Assembly: GCF_000319305.2 (NCBI RefSeq)
Contig: NZ_AMWJ02000002.1
Span: 1,364,001 to 1,428,000, forward strand
Direction of reading: 5' to 3'
DNA from: Pseudomonas bharatica CSV86
Lineage (GTDB): Bacteria; Pseudomonadota; Gammaproteobacteria; Pseudomonadales; Pseudomonadaceae
DNA: 64,000 nucleotides
The position numbers were made by a program, and so were the translations under genes. The notes under the pieces were generated by a model. The model was given only the letters and a program-made list of their open reading frames with translations, did not search any database and had not been told where the DNA came from. This document shows positions 22,056 through 31,067 of the stretch, piece by piece (positions within the stretch are counted from its first letter, which is position 1; every line of letters starts with the position of its first letter).

Positions 22056-23093
22056 TCACTCGCTGGAGAGCAGGTCCATGGTGTGCTTGTCCATCATTTC
22101 CAGGGCGCGACCGCCGCCACGGGCGACACAGGTCAGCGGGTCCTCGGCGACGATCACCGGCAGGCCGGTTTCCTGGGCCAGCAGTTTGTCCAGGTCGCGC
22201 AGCAGGGCGCCACCGCCGGTCAGCACCAGGCCACGCTCGGCGATGTCCGAGGCCAGCTCCGGAGGCGATTGCTCCAGCGCGCTCTTGACCGCCTGGACGA
22301 TGGTCGCCAGGGACTCCTGCAGGGCCTCCAGCACTTCGTTGGAGTTCAGGGTGAAGGCACGTGGCACGCCTTCGGCCAGGTTGCGACCGCGAACATCGAC
22401 TTCGCGCACTTCGCCGCCCGGGTAGGCGGTGCCGATTTCCTGCTTGATGCGCTCGGCGGTGGATTCGCCGATCAGGCTGCCGTAGTTGCGGCGCACATAG
22501 GTAACGATGGCTTCGTCGAAGCGGTCGCCGCCAACGCGCACGGACTCGGCGTAGACCACGCCGTTCAGGGAGATCAGCGCGATCTCGGTGGTACCGCCAC
22601 CGATATCGACGACCATCGAGCCGCGGGCTTCCTCGACCGGCAGGCCGGCACCGATCGCGGCGGCCATCGGCTCCTCGATCAGGAACACTTCGCGGGCACC
22701 GGCGCCCAGGGCCGATTCACGGATGGCACGGCGCTCGACCTGGGTCGACTTGCACGGCACGCAGATCAGCACGCGCGGGCTCGGCTGCAGGAAGCTGTTC
22801 TCGTGCACCTTGTTGATGAAGTACTGCAGCATCTTCTCGCAGACGCTGAAGTCGGCGATCACGCCGTCCTTCATCGGACGAATGGCAGCGATGTTGCCCG
22901 GGGTACGGCCGAGCATGCGCTTGGCTTCGGTACCGACCGCGACGACACTTTTCTGGTTGCCGTGGGTACGAATGGCCACGACGGAGGGCTCATTCAGGAC
23001 GATACCGCGCTCACGCACGTAAATAAGGGTGTTGGCAGTGCCCAGGTCGATGGAGAGATCGCTGGAAAACATGCCACGCAGTTTCTTGAACAT
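22056..23093 (-). CDS. mreB: rod shape-determining protein MreB
   Basis: MreB is the bacterial actin that forms membrane filaments guiding the cell-elongation machinery. The 345-residue protein starts at 23093 (MFKKLRGMFSSDLSIDLGTANTL) and shows the ATP-binding phosphate-1 (DLGTANT), phosphate-2 (VDIGGGTTE) and adenosine (TGGGALLRD) motifs. The open frame continues upstream through an antisense shadow of gatC/gatA, discarded. mreC follows after 164 bases, a gap wide enough for a separate control element. Confidence 0.97.
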   Translation of the reverse strand: MFKKLRGMFSSDLSIDLGTANTLIYVRERGIVLNEPSVVAIRTHGNQKSVVAVGTEAKRMLGRTPGNIAAIRPMKDGVIADFSVCEKMLQYFINKVHENSFLQPSPRVLICVPCKSTQVERRAIRESALGAGAREVFLIEEPMAAAIGAGLPVEEARGSMVVDIGGGTTEIALISLNGVVYAESVRVGGDRFDEAIVTYVRRNYGSLIGESTAERIKQEIGTAYPGGEVREVDVRGRNLAEGVPRAFTLNSNEVLEALQESLATIVQAVKSALEQSPPELASDIAERGLVLTGGGALLRDLDKLLAQETGLPVIVAEDPLTCVARGGGRALEMMDKHTMDLLSSE

Positions 23094-23288
23094 GGGAAAG
23101 GGACCCTGGCAACGCGTGGGTAAAAAAGTGCGGCAAACTCTAACAATGGCAGGGATTTTGGGCAAGGCGCCAATATGGTAAATTGGCGGTTTTTCCGAGC
23201 AGGCCAGCACACGATCGGGCCTTATGACCACGTGTACCCCGGCATGTTCCTCATCCGGATAATTCCGTTTCTTACCCAGGAGATCCCC

Positions 23289-23576
23289 ATGGCGCTTGAA
23301 CGCAGCGATGTGGAAAAGATCGCCCATCTGGCCCGGCTGGGCCTGAACGAGGCCGATCTGCCACGTACTACCGATGCCCTGAACAGCATTCTGGGACTGG
23401 TCGACCAGATGCAGGCAGTCGACACCGACGGCATCGAGCCACTGGCCCACCCGCTGGAAGCCCGTCAGCGCTTGCGCGCCGACGTTGTAACAGAAAGCAA
23501 CCAACGCGACCGCTACCAGGCCATCGCCCCGGCGACGGACAGCGGCCTGTACCTGGTTCCGAAAGTCATCGAGTAA
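23289..23576 (+). CDS. gatC: Asp-tRNA(Asn)/Glu-tRNA(Gln) amidotransferase subunit GatC
   Basis: GatC is the small belt subunit that holds GatA and GatB together. The start at 23289 (MALERSDVEKIAHLARLGL) gives 95 residues; the upstream-extended frame lacks family similarity. An AGGAG site is 7-8 bases upstream. It is divergent from mreB with 195 bases between starts, which hold both promoters. Confidence 0.95.
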   Translation: MALERSDVEKIAHLARLGLNEADLPRTTDALNSILGLVDQMQAVDTDGIEPLAHPLEARQRLRADVVTESNQRDRYQAIAPATDSGLYLVPKVIE

Positions 23577-23591
23577 GGGAATAGCGCCAGC

Positions 23592-25043
23592 ATGCATCAA
23601 CTCACCCTGGCCGGGATCGCCCGTGGCCTCGCCGACAAATCGTTTTCCTCCGAAGAGCTGACCCGCGCGCTGCTGCAGCGCATCCACCAGCTCGACCCAC
23701 AACTCAACAGCTTTATCAGCATCACCGATGAACTGGCCATTGCCCAGGCCAAGGCTGCCGATGCCCGCCGCGCCGCCGGCGAGAGCGGTGCCCTGCTCGG
23801 CGCGCCGATCGCCCACAAGGACCTGTTCTGCACCCAGGGCGTACGCACCAGCTGCGGCTCGAAGATGCTCGACTCGTTCACCTCGCCCTACGACGCCACC
23901 GTGGTCGCCAGGCTGGCCGAAGCCGGCACCGTGACCCTGGGCAAGACCAACATGGACGAATTCGCCATGGGGTCGGCCAACGAATCCAGCCACTACGGTG
24001 CCGTGAAGAACCCGTGGAACCTGGAGCACGTTCCGGGCGGTTCGTCCGGCGGTTCCGCTGCCGCCGTGGCCGCGCGCCTGCTGCCGGCAGCCACCGGCAC
24101 CGATACCGGCGGCTCGATCCGCCAGCCGGCTGCACTGACCAGCCTGACCGGCCTCAAGCCGACCTACGGTCGCGTTTCGCGCTGGGGCATGATCGCCTAT
24201 GCCTCCAGCCTCGACCAGGGCGGCCCGATGGCCCGCACCGCCGAAGACTGCGCCCTGCTCCTGCAAGGCATGGCCGGCTTCGATCCGAAGGACTCCACCA
24301 GCATCGACGAACCGGTCCCGGACTACAGCGCCAGCCTCAACGGCTCGCTGCAGGGCCTGCGCATCGGCCTGCCGAAGGAGTACTTCGGCGCCGGCCTCGA
24401 CCCGCGCATCGCCGACCTGGTCCAGGCCAGCGTCAAGGAGCTGGAAAAGCTCGGCGCGGTGATCAAGGAAATCAGCCTGCCGAACATGCAGCACGCGATT
24501 CCCGCCTACTACGTGATCGCTCCGGCCGAGGCATCCTCCAACCTGTCGCGCTTCGACGGCGTGCGCTTCGGCTATCGCTGCGAGAACCCCAGGGACCTTA
24601 CCGACCTGTACAAGCGCTCCCGTGGCGAAGGCTTCGGCAGTGAAGTGCAGCGGCGCATCATGGTCGGTACCTACGCGCTGTCGGCCGGCTACTACGATGC
24701 CTATTACCTGAAGGCGCAGAAGATCCGCCGCCTGATCAAGAACGACTTCATGGCCGCCTTCGAAGGCGTAGACGTGATCCTCGGCCCGACCACGCCGAAC
24801 CTGGCCTGGAAGATCGGCGCCAAGAACGCCGACCCGGTCGCCGAGTACCTGGAAGACGTCTACACCATCACCGCCAACCTCGCCGGCCTGCCGGGCCTGT
24901 CGATGCCGGCCGGTTTCGTCGATGGCCTGCCGGTGGGCGTGCAGCTCCTGGCCCCGTATTTCCAGGAAGGCCGCCTGCTCAACGTCGCGCACCAGTACCA
25001 GCAAGTGACTGACTGGCATACCCGCGTACCCAACGGCTTCTGA
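23592..25043 (+). CDS. gatA: Asp-tRNA(Asn)/Glu-tRNA(Gln) amidotransferase subunit GatA
   Basis: GatA hydrolyses glutamine and feeds ammonia to GatB. It has 483 residues of the amidase-signature family with the Ser-cisSer-Lys triad at Lys76 (IAHKDLF), Ser151 (PGGSSGGS) and Ser175 (TDTGGSIRQPA). It follows gatC by 15 bases and precedes gatB by 11, forming one operon. Confidence 0.97.
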   Translation: MHQLTLAGIARGLADKSFSSEELTRALLQRIHQLDPQLNSFISITDELAIAQAKAADARRAAGESGALLGAPIAHKDLFCTQGVRTSCGSKMLDSFTSPYDATVVARLAEAGTVTLGKTNMDEFAMGSANESSHYGAVKNPWNLEHVPGGSSGGSAAAVAARLLPAATGTDTGGSIRQPAALTSLTGLKPTYGRVSRWGMIAYASSLDQGGPMARTAEDCALLLQGMAGFDPKDSTSIDEPVPDYSASLNGSLQGLRIGLPKEYFGAGLDPRIADLVQASVKELEKLGAVIKEISLPNMQHAIPAYYVIAPAEASSNLSRFDGVRFGYRCENPRDLTDLYKRSRGEGFGSEVQRRIMVGTYALSAGYYDAYYLKAQKIRRLIKNDFMAAFEGVDVILGPTTPNLAWKIGAKNADPVAEYLEDVYTITANLAGLPGLSMPAGFVDGLPVGVQLLAPYFQEGRLLNVAHQYQQVTDWHTRVPNGF

Positions 25044-25054
25044 GGAACAGACAC

Positions 25055-26500
25055 ATGCAATGGGAAGTTGTGATCGGGCTGGAGATTCATACCCAGCTCG
25101 CCACCCAGTCGAAGATTTTCTCCGGCAGCGCCACCACCTTCGGTTCCGAGCCGAACACCCAGGCCAGCCTGATCGACCTGGGCATGCCCGGGGTACTGCC
25201 GGTGCTCAACCAGGAAGCAGTGCGCATGGCCTGCATGTTCGGCCTGGCCATCGACGCCGAGATCGGCCAGCACAACGTGTTCGCGCGCAAGAACTACTTC
25301 TACCCGGACCTGCCCAAGGGCTACCAGATCAGCCAGATGGAGCTGCCGATCGTCGGCAAGGGCCACCTGGACATCGCCCTTGAGGACGGCACCGTCAAGC
25401 GCATCGGCATCACCCGCGCGCACCTGGAAGAAGACGCCGGCAAGAGCCTGCACGAAGACTTCAGCGGCTCCACCGGCATCGACCTGAACCGCGCCGGCAC
25501 GCCATTGCTGGAAATCGTTTCCGAGCCGGAAATGCGCAGCGCCAAGGAAGCCGTGGCCTACGTCAAGGCGATCCACGCCCTGGTCCGCTACCTGGGCATC
25601 TGCGACGGCAACATGGCCGAAGGCTCGCTGCGTTGCGACTGCAACGTGTCGATCCGGCCGAAGGGCCAGGCCGAGTTCGGCACTCGCTGCGAGATCAAGA
25701 ACGTCAACTCGTTCCGCTTCATCGAGCGTGCGATCAACAGCGAAGTGCAGCGCCAGATCGACCTGATCGAGGACGGTGGCAAGGTCATCCAGGAAACCCG
25801 CCTGTACGATCCGAACAAGGACGAGACCCGCTCCATGCGCAGCAAGGAGGAGGCCAACGACTACCGTTACTTCCCCGACCCGGACCTGCTGCCAGTGGTG
25901 ATCGAGTCGGCGTACCTCGACGACCTGCGTGCCACCCTGCCGGAATTGCCGCCACAGAAAGTGGAGCGTTTCCAGAGCCAGTACGGCCTGTCGGCCTACG
26001 ATGCCAACGTGCTGGCTTCCAGCCGCGAGCAGGCGGAGTACTTCGAGAAGGTCGCGGCCATCGGCGGCGACGCCAAGCTGGCGGCCAACTGGGTGATGGT
26101 GGAACTGGGCAGCCTGCTGAACAAGCTGGGTGTCGAGATCGACCAGGCGCCGGTCAGCGCCGAGCAACTGGGTGGCATGCTGCTGCGCATTCGCGACAAC
26201 ACCATCAGCGGCAAGATCGCCAAGACCGTGTTCGAAGCGATGGCGGCGGGTGAAGGTGATGCCGACCAGATCATCGAGGCCCGCGGCCTGAAGCAGGTTA
26301 CCGATAGCGGTGCGATCGAGAAGGTGCTGGACGAGGTTCTTGCAGCCAACGCCGAGCAGGTCGAGCAATACCGTGCGGCGGACGAAGCCAAGCGCGGCAA
26401 GATGTTCGGCTTCTTCGTCGGCCAGGCGATGAAGGCCTCGAAGGGCAAGGCCAACCCGCAACAGGTGAACCAGTTGCTCAAGAGCAAGCTCGAAGGGTAA
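25055..26500 (+). CDS. gatB: Asp-tRNA(Asn)/Glu-tRNA(Gln) amidotransferase subunit GatB
   Basis: GatB phosphorylates and amidates mischarged Glu-tRNA(Gln) or Asp-tRNA(Asn). The 481 residues start WEVVIGLEIHTQL, typical of the family, with the catalytic cradle (NYFYPDLPKGYQISQ, AEGSLRCDCNVSIR) and a C-terminal YqeY-like tail domain. Full length, no damage. Confidence 0.97.
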   Translation: MQWEVVIGLEIHTQLATQSKIFSGSATTFGSEPNTQASLIDLGMPGVLPVLNQEAVRMACMFGLAIDAEIGQHNVFARKNYFYPDLPKGYQISQMELPIVGKGHLDIALEDGTVKRIGITRAHLEEDAGKSLHEDFSGSTGIDLNRAGTPLLEIVSEPEMRSAKEAVAYVKAIHALVRYLGICDGNMAEGSLRCDCNVSIRPKGQAEFGTRCEIKNVNSFRFIERAINSEVQRQIDLIEDGGKVIQETRLYDPNKDETRSMRSKEEANDYRYFPDPDLLPVVIESAYLDDLRATLPELPPQKVERFQSQYGLSAYDANVLASSREQAEYFEKVAAIGGDAKLAANWVMVELGSLLNKLGVEIDQAPVSAEQLGGMLLRIRDNTISGKIAKTVFEAMAAGEGDADQIIEARGLKQVTDSGAIEKVLDEVLAANAEQVEQYRAADEAKRGKMFGFFVGQAMKASKGKANPQQVNQLLKSKLEG

Positions 26501-26512
26501 TTCGTATTGCCC

Positions 26513-26604
26513 CAATCGCTGGCAAGCCAGCTCCCACAGGATCGACGGTGTACGCGGACCTTGTGGGAGCTGGCTTGTCGGACCGCCGCACCGCAGCGAT
26601 TAGC
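26513..26604. repeat. inverted REP pair with variant right flank
   Basis: Left unit ATCGCTGGCAAGCCAGCTCC and inverted right unit TTGTGGGAGCTGGCTTGTCG are 20 bases apart. The right unit continues GGACCGCCGCACCGCAGCGAT, a different flank shared only with the REP copy at 45979-46020. Confidence 0.88.
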
Positions 26605-26628
26605 CCCCCCACGGAGCATCAGACATAC

Positions 26629-27000
26629 ATGTGGCGTCCTTTAAGCGCCCTGGCGCTGTTCACTCTCCTCGCCGGCTGTGCCAGCCACGATATCGACCCT
26701 CGCGGCTACGATGAAACCGGCACCGCCTCCTTCTATGGTTCCCGCCATCACGGCAAACGCACCGCCAGCGGCGAGCCGTTCAACCAGCATGGCCTGACTG
26801 CCGCCCACCGCACCCTGCCCTTCGGTACCCGGGTCCTGGTGACCAACCTGAAAAACGAGCGCAGCGTCGTGGTCCGCATCAATGATCGCGGCCCCCATAC
26901 CCGTGGCCGCCTGATCGACCTTTCCAAGGCTGCGGCCCAGCAACTGGACATGATCCGTAGCGGAACGGCGCGAGTCCGGGTACAAAGCCTGAGCGACTGA
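26629..27000 (+). CDS. RlpA-like septal-ring lipoprotein (short)
   Basis: A 123-residue lipoprotein with a double-psi beta-barrel domain, related to RlpA lytic transglycosylases. Start at 26629: MWRPLSALALFTLLAGCAS gives a type II signal peptide with lipobox LAGC. The domain follows (GTASFYGSRHHGKRTASGE; INDRGPHTRGRLIDLS). It lacks the SPOR domain that targets true RlpA to the septum, so its place of action is uncertain. The next gene probably starts 22 bases after the stop and in the same frame. Confidence 0.87.
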   Translation: MWRPLSALALFTLLAGCASHDIDPRGYDETGTASFYGSRHHGKRTASGEPFNQHGLTAAHRTLPFGTRVLVTNLKNERSVVVRINDRGPHTRGRLIDLSKAAAQQLDMIRSGTARVRVQSLSD

Positions 27001-27021
27001 CCGGTTTTCTGGAGCACGACC

Positions 27022-28107
27022 ATTTTCGACCTGGCCGCTTTACCCACCTTCAGCCTGCTGCAATTGGCCAGCGGCCTGATCCTTCTGATTCTTGGCGCCG
27101 AACTGCTGGTGCGTGCAGCCCTGCGTATCGCCGCCAGCCTGCACGTGCGCCCGCTGATCATCGGCCTGAGCCTGGTGGCCTTCGGCAGCAGCGCGCCGCA
27201 ACTCACCGTCAGCCTGCAGGCGGCCTACACCGGCGCGCCCGATGTGGCGGTGGGCAGCGTGATCGGCAGCAATATCTTCAATGTCCTGGTGATACTTGGC
27301 CTGGCGGCGCTGATCATTCCGCTGCGGGTGTCACGGCAACTGGTACGCCTGGACATCCCGCTGATGATCGCTGCTAGCGTGGCGGTCTACCTGCTGGCCC
27401 TGAACAAGGTACTCGGGCGCTGGGAAGGCGCGTTGCTGCTGGCCGGACTGGCGGCATACCTCGCCATCCTCTGGCATCAATCGCGGCATTACGCGCGGAC
27501 TTACCCGGCACCCAACCCGCGAGTCGACCGGGGCATCGGCTTCTGGTTCGGCAGCCTGCTGCTGATGCTGCTCGGGCTCGGCCTGCTCAGCCTGGCCGGG
27601 CACCTGTTGCTGGAAGCCGCGGTCGAGGTGGCCACCGACCTGGGCCTGTCGGAACGGGTGATAGGCCTGACCGTGGTCGCGGTCTGCACGTCGCTTCCGG
27701 AACTGGCGACCTCGCTGATCGCGGCGATTCGTGGCGAACGGGAAATTGCCGTGGGCAACGTGATCGGCAGCAACCTCTTCAATCTGCTCGCAGTGCTTGG
27801 CCTGACTGCGGTGCTGGCCCCGGAACCGCTATCGATCTCGCCCAATGCGCTGGACTTCGACCTCCCGGTGATGCTCGGCGTCGCCCTGCTGACCCTGCCG
27901 GTGTTCTATTCCGGCTACCGGGTCACCCGCGTCGAGGGCCTGGTGTTCCTCTGCCTGTATCTGGCCTACGGCCTGCACGTGGTGGCCTTTACCACCGGCA
28001 TGCCGCTGGCCAATCGCCTGGAGCAGTTGATGCTGTTCTATGTCCTGCCAGCGCTCGCCGTATTGCTGACCTATACGACCTTGCGCGCCTGGCGCCGCCA
28101 ACACTAA
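27022..28107 (+). CDS. calcium/sodium antiporter (CaCA family), probable ATT start
   Basis: An integral membrane cation exchanger of the YrbG-like CaCA family with two inverted alpha repeats: GSSAPQLTVSLQAA ... GSVIGSNIFN near 40-90 and TSLPELATSLIAA ... GNVIGSNLFN near 220-260; ten or more membrane helices. No ATG or GTG is available in frame after the rlpA-like stop. The only start with a good ribosome-binding site is ATT at 27022 (GGAG seven bases before), giving 361 residues (FDLAALPTFSLLQL after Met). A TTG at 27064 is the fallback (347 residues) but has no clear site. Confidence 0.88.
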   Translation: MFDLAALPTFSLLQLASGLILLILGAELLVRAALRIAASLHVRPLIIGLSLVAFGSSAPQLTVSLQAAYTGAPDVAVGSVIGSNIFNVLVILGLAALIIPLRVSRQLVRLDIPLMIAASVAVYLLALNKVLGRWEGALLLAGLAAYLAILWHQSRHYARTYPAPNPRVDRGIGFWFGSLLLMLLGLGLLSLAGHLLLEAAVEVATDLGLSERVIGLTVVAVCTSLPELATSLIAAIRGEREIAVGNVIGSNLFNLLAVLGLTAVLAPEPLSISPNALDFDLPVMLGVALLTLPVFYSGYRVTRVEGLVFLCLYLAYGLHVVAFTTGMPLANRLEQLMLFYVLPALAVLLTYTTLRAWRRQH

Positions 28108-28117
28108 GGAAAACAAC

Positions 28118-28495
28118 ATGGGTGAGACGAAGAAAACCGGCGAACAGGTTCGCCGCCAGGTCATGGGCGACGTGTTCGTCGATCGCGCGCTGGGCAATGC
28201 CACCGAGTTCACCGCGCCGCTGCAGGAGTTCGTCAACGAACACGCCTGGGGCAGTGTCTGGAGCCGCGAAGGCCTGCCACTGAAGACCCGCAGCCTGATC
28301 ACCCTCGCCGCCCTGACCGCGCTGAAATGCCCGCAGGAACTCAAGGGCCACGTGCGTGGCGCGCTGAACAATGGCTGTACGGTAGAAGAGATTCGCGAAG
28401 CCCTGCTGCATTGCGCAGTCTATGCGGGCGTGCCGGCGGCGATCGATGCGTTCCGCGCGGCTCAGGAAGTGATCGACGCCTGGCAACAGGACTGA
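28118..28495 (+). CDS. carboxymuconolactone decarboxylase family protein
   Basis: A 125-residue small alpha-helical protein similar in wording to PcaC (4-carboxymuconolactone decarboxylase, beta-ketoadipate pathway): TRSLITLAALTALKCPQELKGHVRGALNNGC, split here around residues 50-80, and REALLHCAVYAGVPAA. There are no other protocatechuate genes nearby, so a role outside that pathway is possible. It follows the antiporter by 10 bases and is convergent with aroP. Confidence 0.85.
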   Translation: MGETKKTGEQVRRQVMGDVFVDRALGNATEFTAPLQEFVNEHAWGSVWSREGLPLKTRSLITLAALTALKCPQELKGHVRGALNNGCTVEEIREALLHCAVYAGVPAAIDAFRAAQEVIDAWQQD

Positions 28496-28520
28496 TCGAT
28501 CACCTCCGCGGCAAGGTGCG

Positions 28521-29882
28521 TCAGGCCTGGGCCTTGCGCCCCTTGGTCAGTTTGTAGACCACCCACAGCACGAGCAGCCAGACCGGGATCAGCTCCACGG
28601 AAATACGGATGCCCTCGGTCTGCCACATTACCACCAGGATGAAGGCCAGGAAGGCCAGGCACAGGTAGTTGGTCAGCGGATGGCCCAGGCTCTTGTAGAA
28701 GGTATCCTGGCCGGCCGCAGCCTTGGCCTTGCGGAACTTCAAGTGGGTGATGCTGATGATCCCCCAGTTGATCACCAGCGACGACACCACCAGCGCCATC
28801 AGCAGGCCGAAGGCTTCGCGGGGCATGAAGTAGTTGATGAGCACGCACAGCCCCGTGGCCAGCGCGGAAATGCCCAGGGCCGCCAGCGGCACACCCTTGG
28901 CGTTGACCTTGAGCAGCGACTTCGGCGCATCGCCCTGGGTCGCCAGGCCGAACAGCATGCGGCTGTTGCAATACACGCAGCTGTTGTACACCGACAGTGC
29001 TGCAGTCAGGACCACCAGGTTGAGCACCGTGGCCACGACATTGGCGTCCAGGTCATGGAAGATCATCACGAACGGACTGCCGCCATCGACCACTTTCTGC
29101 CACGGGTACAACGCCAGCAGTACCGCCAGCGCACCCACATAGAACAGCAGGATGCGGTAGATCACCTGGTTGGTCGCCCGCGGAATGCTGTGGCGCGGGT
29201 TATCGGCCTCGGCGGCGGTGATGCCCACCAGCTCCAGGCCTCCAAAGGAGAACATGATCACGGCCATGGCCATCATCAGCCCGGTAACACCATTGGGGAA
29301 GAAGCCGCCATGCTGCCACAGGTTGGCAACGCTGGCGTCCGGACCGCCATTGCCGCTGAGCAGCAGGTAGCCACCGAAGCCGATCATGCCGAGGATGGCT
29401 GCCACCTTGATCAGGGCGAACCAGAACTCCATCTCGCCATAGACCTTTACCTGGCTGACGTTCATCAGGTTGATGATGACGAAGAACACCGCCGCCGTGG
29501 CCCAGGTCGGGAAATCCGGCCACCAGTACTGCACGTAGATACCCACGGCGGTCAGTTCGGCCATGCCCACCAGGACGTAGAGCACCCAATAGTTCCAGCC
29601 GGACATGAAGCCGGCGAACGGTCCCCAGTAGCTGTGGGCGAAGTGACTGAAGGTGCCGGAAACCGGCTCCTCGACCACCATCTCGCCGAGCTGGCGCATG
29701 ATGAAGAAGGCGATCAGGCCGGCAATGGCATAGCCCAGCAGCACCGAGGGACCGGCCATCTGGATGGTCTGGGCGATCCCCAGGAACAGGCCGGTGCCGA
29801 TCGCCCCGCCCAGGGCGATCAGCTGGATATGGCGATTCTTCAGGCCGCGATGCAAACGCTCGGGCGTGATCTGGTCTTGCAT
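28521..29882 (-). CDS. aroP: aromatic amino acid permease, AroP-like
   Basis: A 453-residue inner-membrane proton symporter of the amino acid/polyamine/organocation family with twelve predicted helices. The wording is very close to E. coli AroP: RGLKNRHIQLIALGGAIGTG, RQLGEMVVEEPVSGTFSHFA, GGLELVGITAAEADNP and NSCVYCNSRMLFGLA. It is monocistronic and likely imports Phe, Tyr and Trp. PheP-type specificity cannot be ruled out. Confidence 0.87.
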   Translation of the reverse strand: MQDQITPERLHRGLKNRHIQLIALGGAIGTGLFLGIAQTIQMAGPSVLLGYAIAGLIAFFIMRQLGEMVVEEPVSGTFSHFAHSYWGPFAGFMSGWNYWVLYVLVGMAELTAVGIYVQYWWPDFPTWATAAVFFVIINLMNVSQVKVYGEMEFWFALIKVAAILGMIGFGGYLLLSGNGGPDASVANLWQHGGFFPNGVTGLMMAMAVIMFSFGGLELVGITAAEADNPRHSIPRATNQVIYRILLFYVGALAVLLALYPWQKVVDGGSPFVMIFHDLDANVVATVLNLVVLTAALSVYNSCVYCNSRMLFGLATQGDAPKSLLKVNAKGVPLAALGISALATGLCVLINYFMPREAFGLLMALVVSSLVINWGIISITHLKFRKAKAAAGQDTFYKSLGHPLTNYLCLAFLAFILVVMWQTEGIRISVELIPVWLLVLWVVYKLTKGRKAQA

Positions 29883-29936
29883 GAAGTGTCCTCGGACGTG
29901 AGAGGCAGTGTTGGCGTTGTTTTGCGAGCGAAGGAT

Positions 29937-30887
29937 CTAGATCCATCCGCCCCACTGCAATAGGAATATTCCGATGTTCGTTGTCACAGCGGCGGCAAGG
30001 GTGGTGATCACGATGATCGATGCCGCCAATTCATGGTTGCCATTGGACGAGCGGGCCATCACATAGCTGGCCGCTGCCGTCGGGCTGCCAATATAAAGGA
30101 ACAGGATGCCCAGTTCCGCCCCGCGAAAGCCGCATAGCCAGCCGCCGAAGGTAAATATCACGGGTAGCCAGACCATCTTCACCAGGCTTGCGCTCACGGC
30201 CATCCGACCGCTGGCGCGCAATGACGCCAGGGACAGGGTGCCGCCGATGCAGATCAGCGCCAGCGGCAGTGTCATCTGGGCGATGTAGTCGGCGGAGGTC
30301 AGCAGCCAGTTGGGCAGCGCCACCTTGGCATAGGCCATTGGCGTCGCCAGCAGCACGCTGATGATCAGCGGGTTGCGCAGGATGCTCTTGAAGATGCTCC
30401 ACGGGTCCGACTTGACCGTCGGGCTGTAGACCGCCAGCACCACCACCGACAGCGAGTTGTAAAGCAGGATCACCAGGCCGGCGAGGATCGCGCCGAGGGA
30501 AATGCCATAGTCGCCGTACATGCTGGCCGCCAGGGCCAGGCCGATCACACCGTTGTTGCCCCGAAACGAGCCCTGGGTGTAGATGCCGCGATCTTCCTTG
30601 GGACAACGCCAGATGGCAATCAGCCAGGCCAAGGCAAAACTGCCGAAGGTGGCGGCGATGAAGTAAAGCAGCAGGCCGGGATTGACCGCCGCGTCGAGGT
30701 CGGCGTGGTAGATGCCGAGGAACAGCAGCGACGGCATGCAGACGTTGAAGACGAGGGACGAGGCAACCTGGATGAAGTTGTCGTTGATCGCATCGATGCG
30801 GCGCAGCAGCACACCCATGAACAGCATCGCGAACACCGGGGCGGTGATGTTCAGGGTCTGGATGAAGAGGGCGAGCATGCGGGGCAA
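29937..30887 (-). CDS. AEC family transporter (auxin efflux carrier superfamily)
   Basis: A 316-residue membrane protein with about ten helices, of the AEC group that exports or imports small organic acids such as malonate or malate in bacteria. Typical segments: SLVFNVCMPSLLFLGIY, FRGNNGVIGLALA and LALICIGGTLSLASLR. Start may be the ATG at 30887 or the one at 30878. Substrate unknown. Gap to aroP is 54 bases; same strand. Confidence 0.87.
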   Translation of the reverse strand: MPRMLALFIQTLNITAPVFAMLFMGVLLRRIDAINDNFIQVASSLVFNVCMPSLLFLGIYHADLDAAVNPGLLLYFIAATFGSFALAWLIAIWRCPKEDRGIYTQGSFRGNNGVIGLALAASMYGDYGISLGAILAGLVILLYNSLSVVVLAVYSPTVKSDPWSIFKSILRNPLIISVLLATPMAYAKVALPNWLLTSADYIAQMTLPLALICIGGTLSLASLRASGRMAVSASLVKMVWLPVIFTFGGWLCGFRGAELGILFLYIGSPTAAASYVMARSSNGNHELAASIIVITTLAAAVTTNIGIFLLQWGGWI

Positions 30888-30982
30888 TTTCCGTGGGCCT
30901 GGCGACAGGCGACCAATGATACGCCAGTGCAGGGCTCAGGGATGGGGGTTTGTGGATGAAATGCCGGAATTTAGGCGATTTT

Positions 30983-31052
30983 GAGGGCCTCATCGCTGGC
31001 AGGCCACAGGGACCTCCCTGTGGGAGCGGGCTTGCCAGCGATGAGGCCCTCA
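30983..31052. repeat. inverted REP pair, left unit degraded
   Basis: The right unit (CCCTGTGGGAGCGGGCTTGCC plus AGCGATGAGGCCCTCA) is intact, while the left has lost about eight bases of the core (GGCAGGCCACAGGG). It lies between roxR and the AEC transporter, upstream of the latter. Confidence 0.85.
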
Positions 31053-31067
31053 AGGGCAGTGAAGGCC

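Noticed and set aside
23094..25019. A 640-codon upstream extension of the mreB frame over gatC and gatA
   Set aside because: Only the last 345 codons resemble MreB; the rest is an antisense shadow of gatC/gatA.
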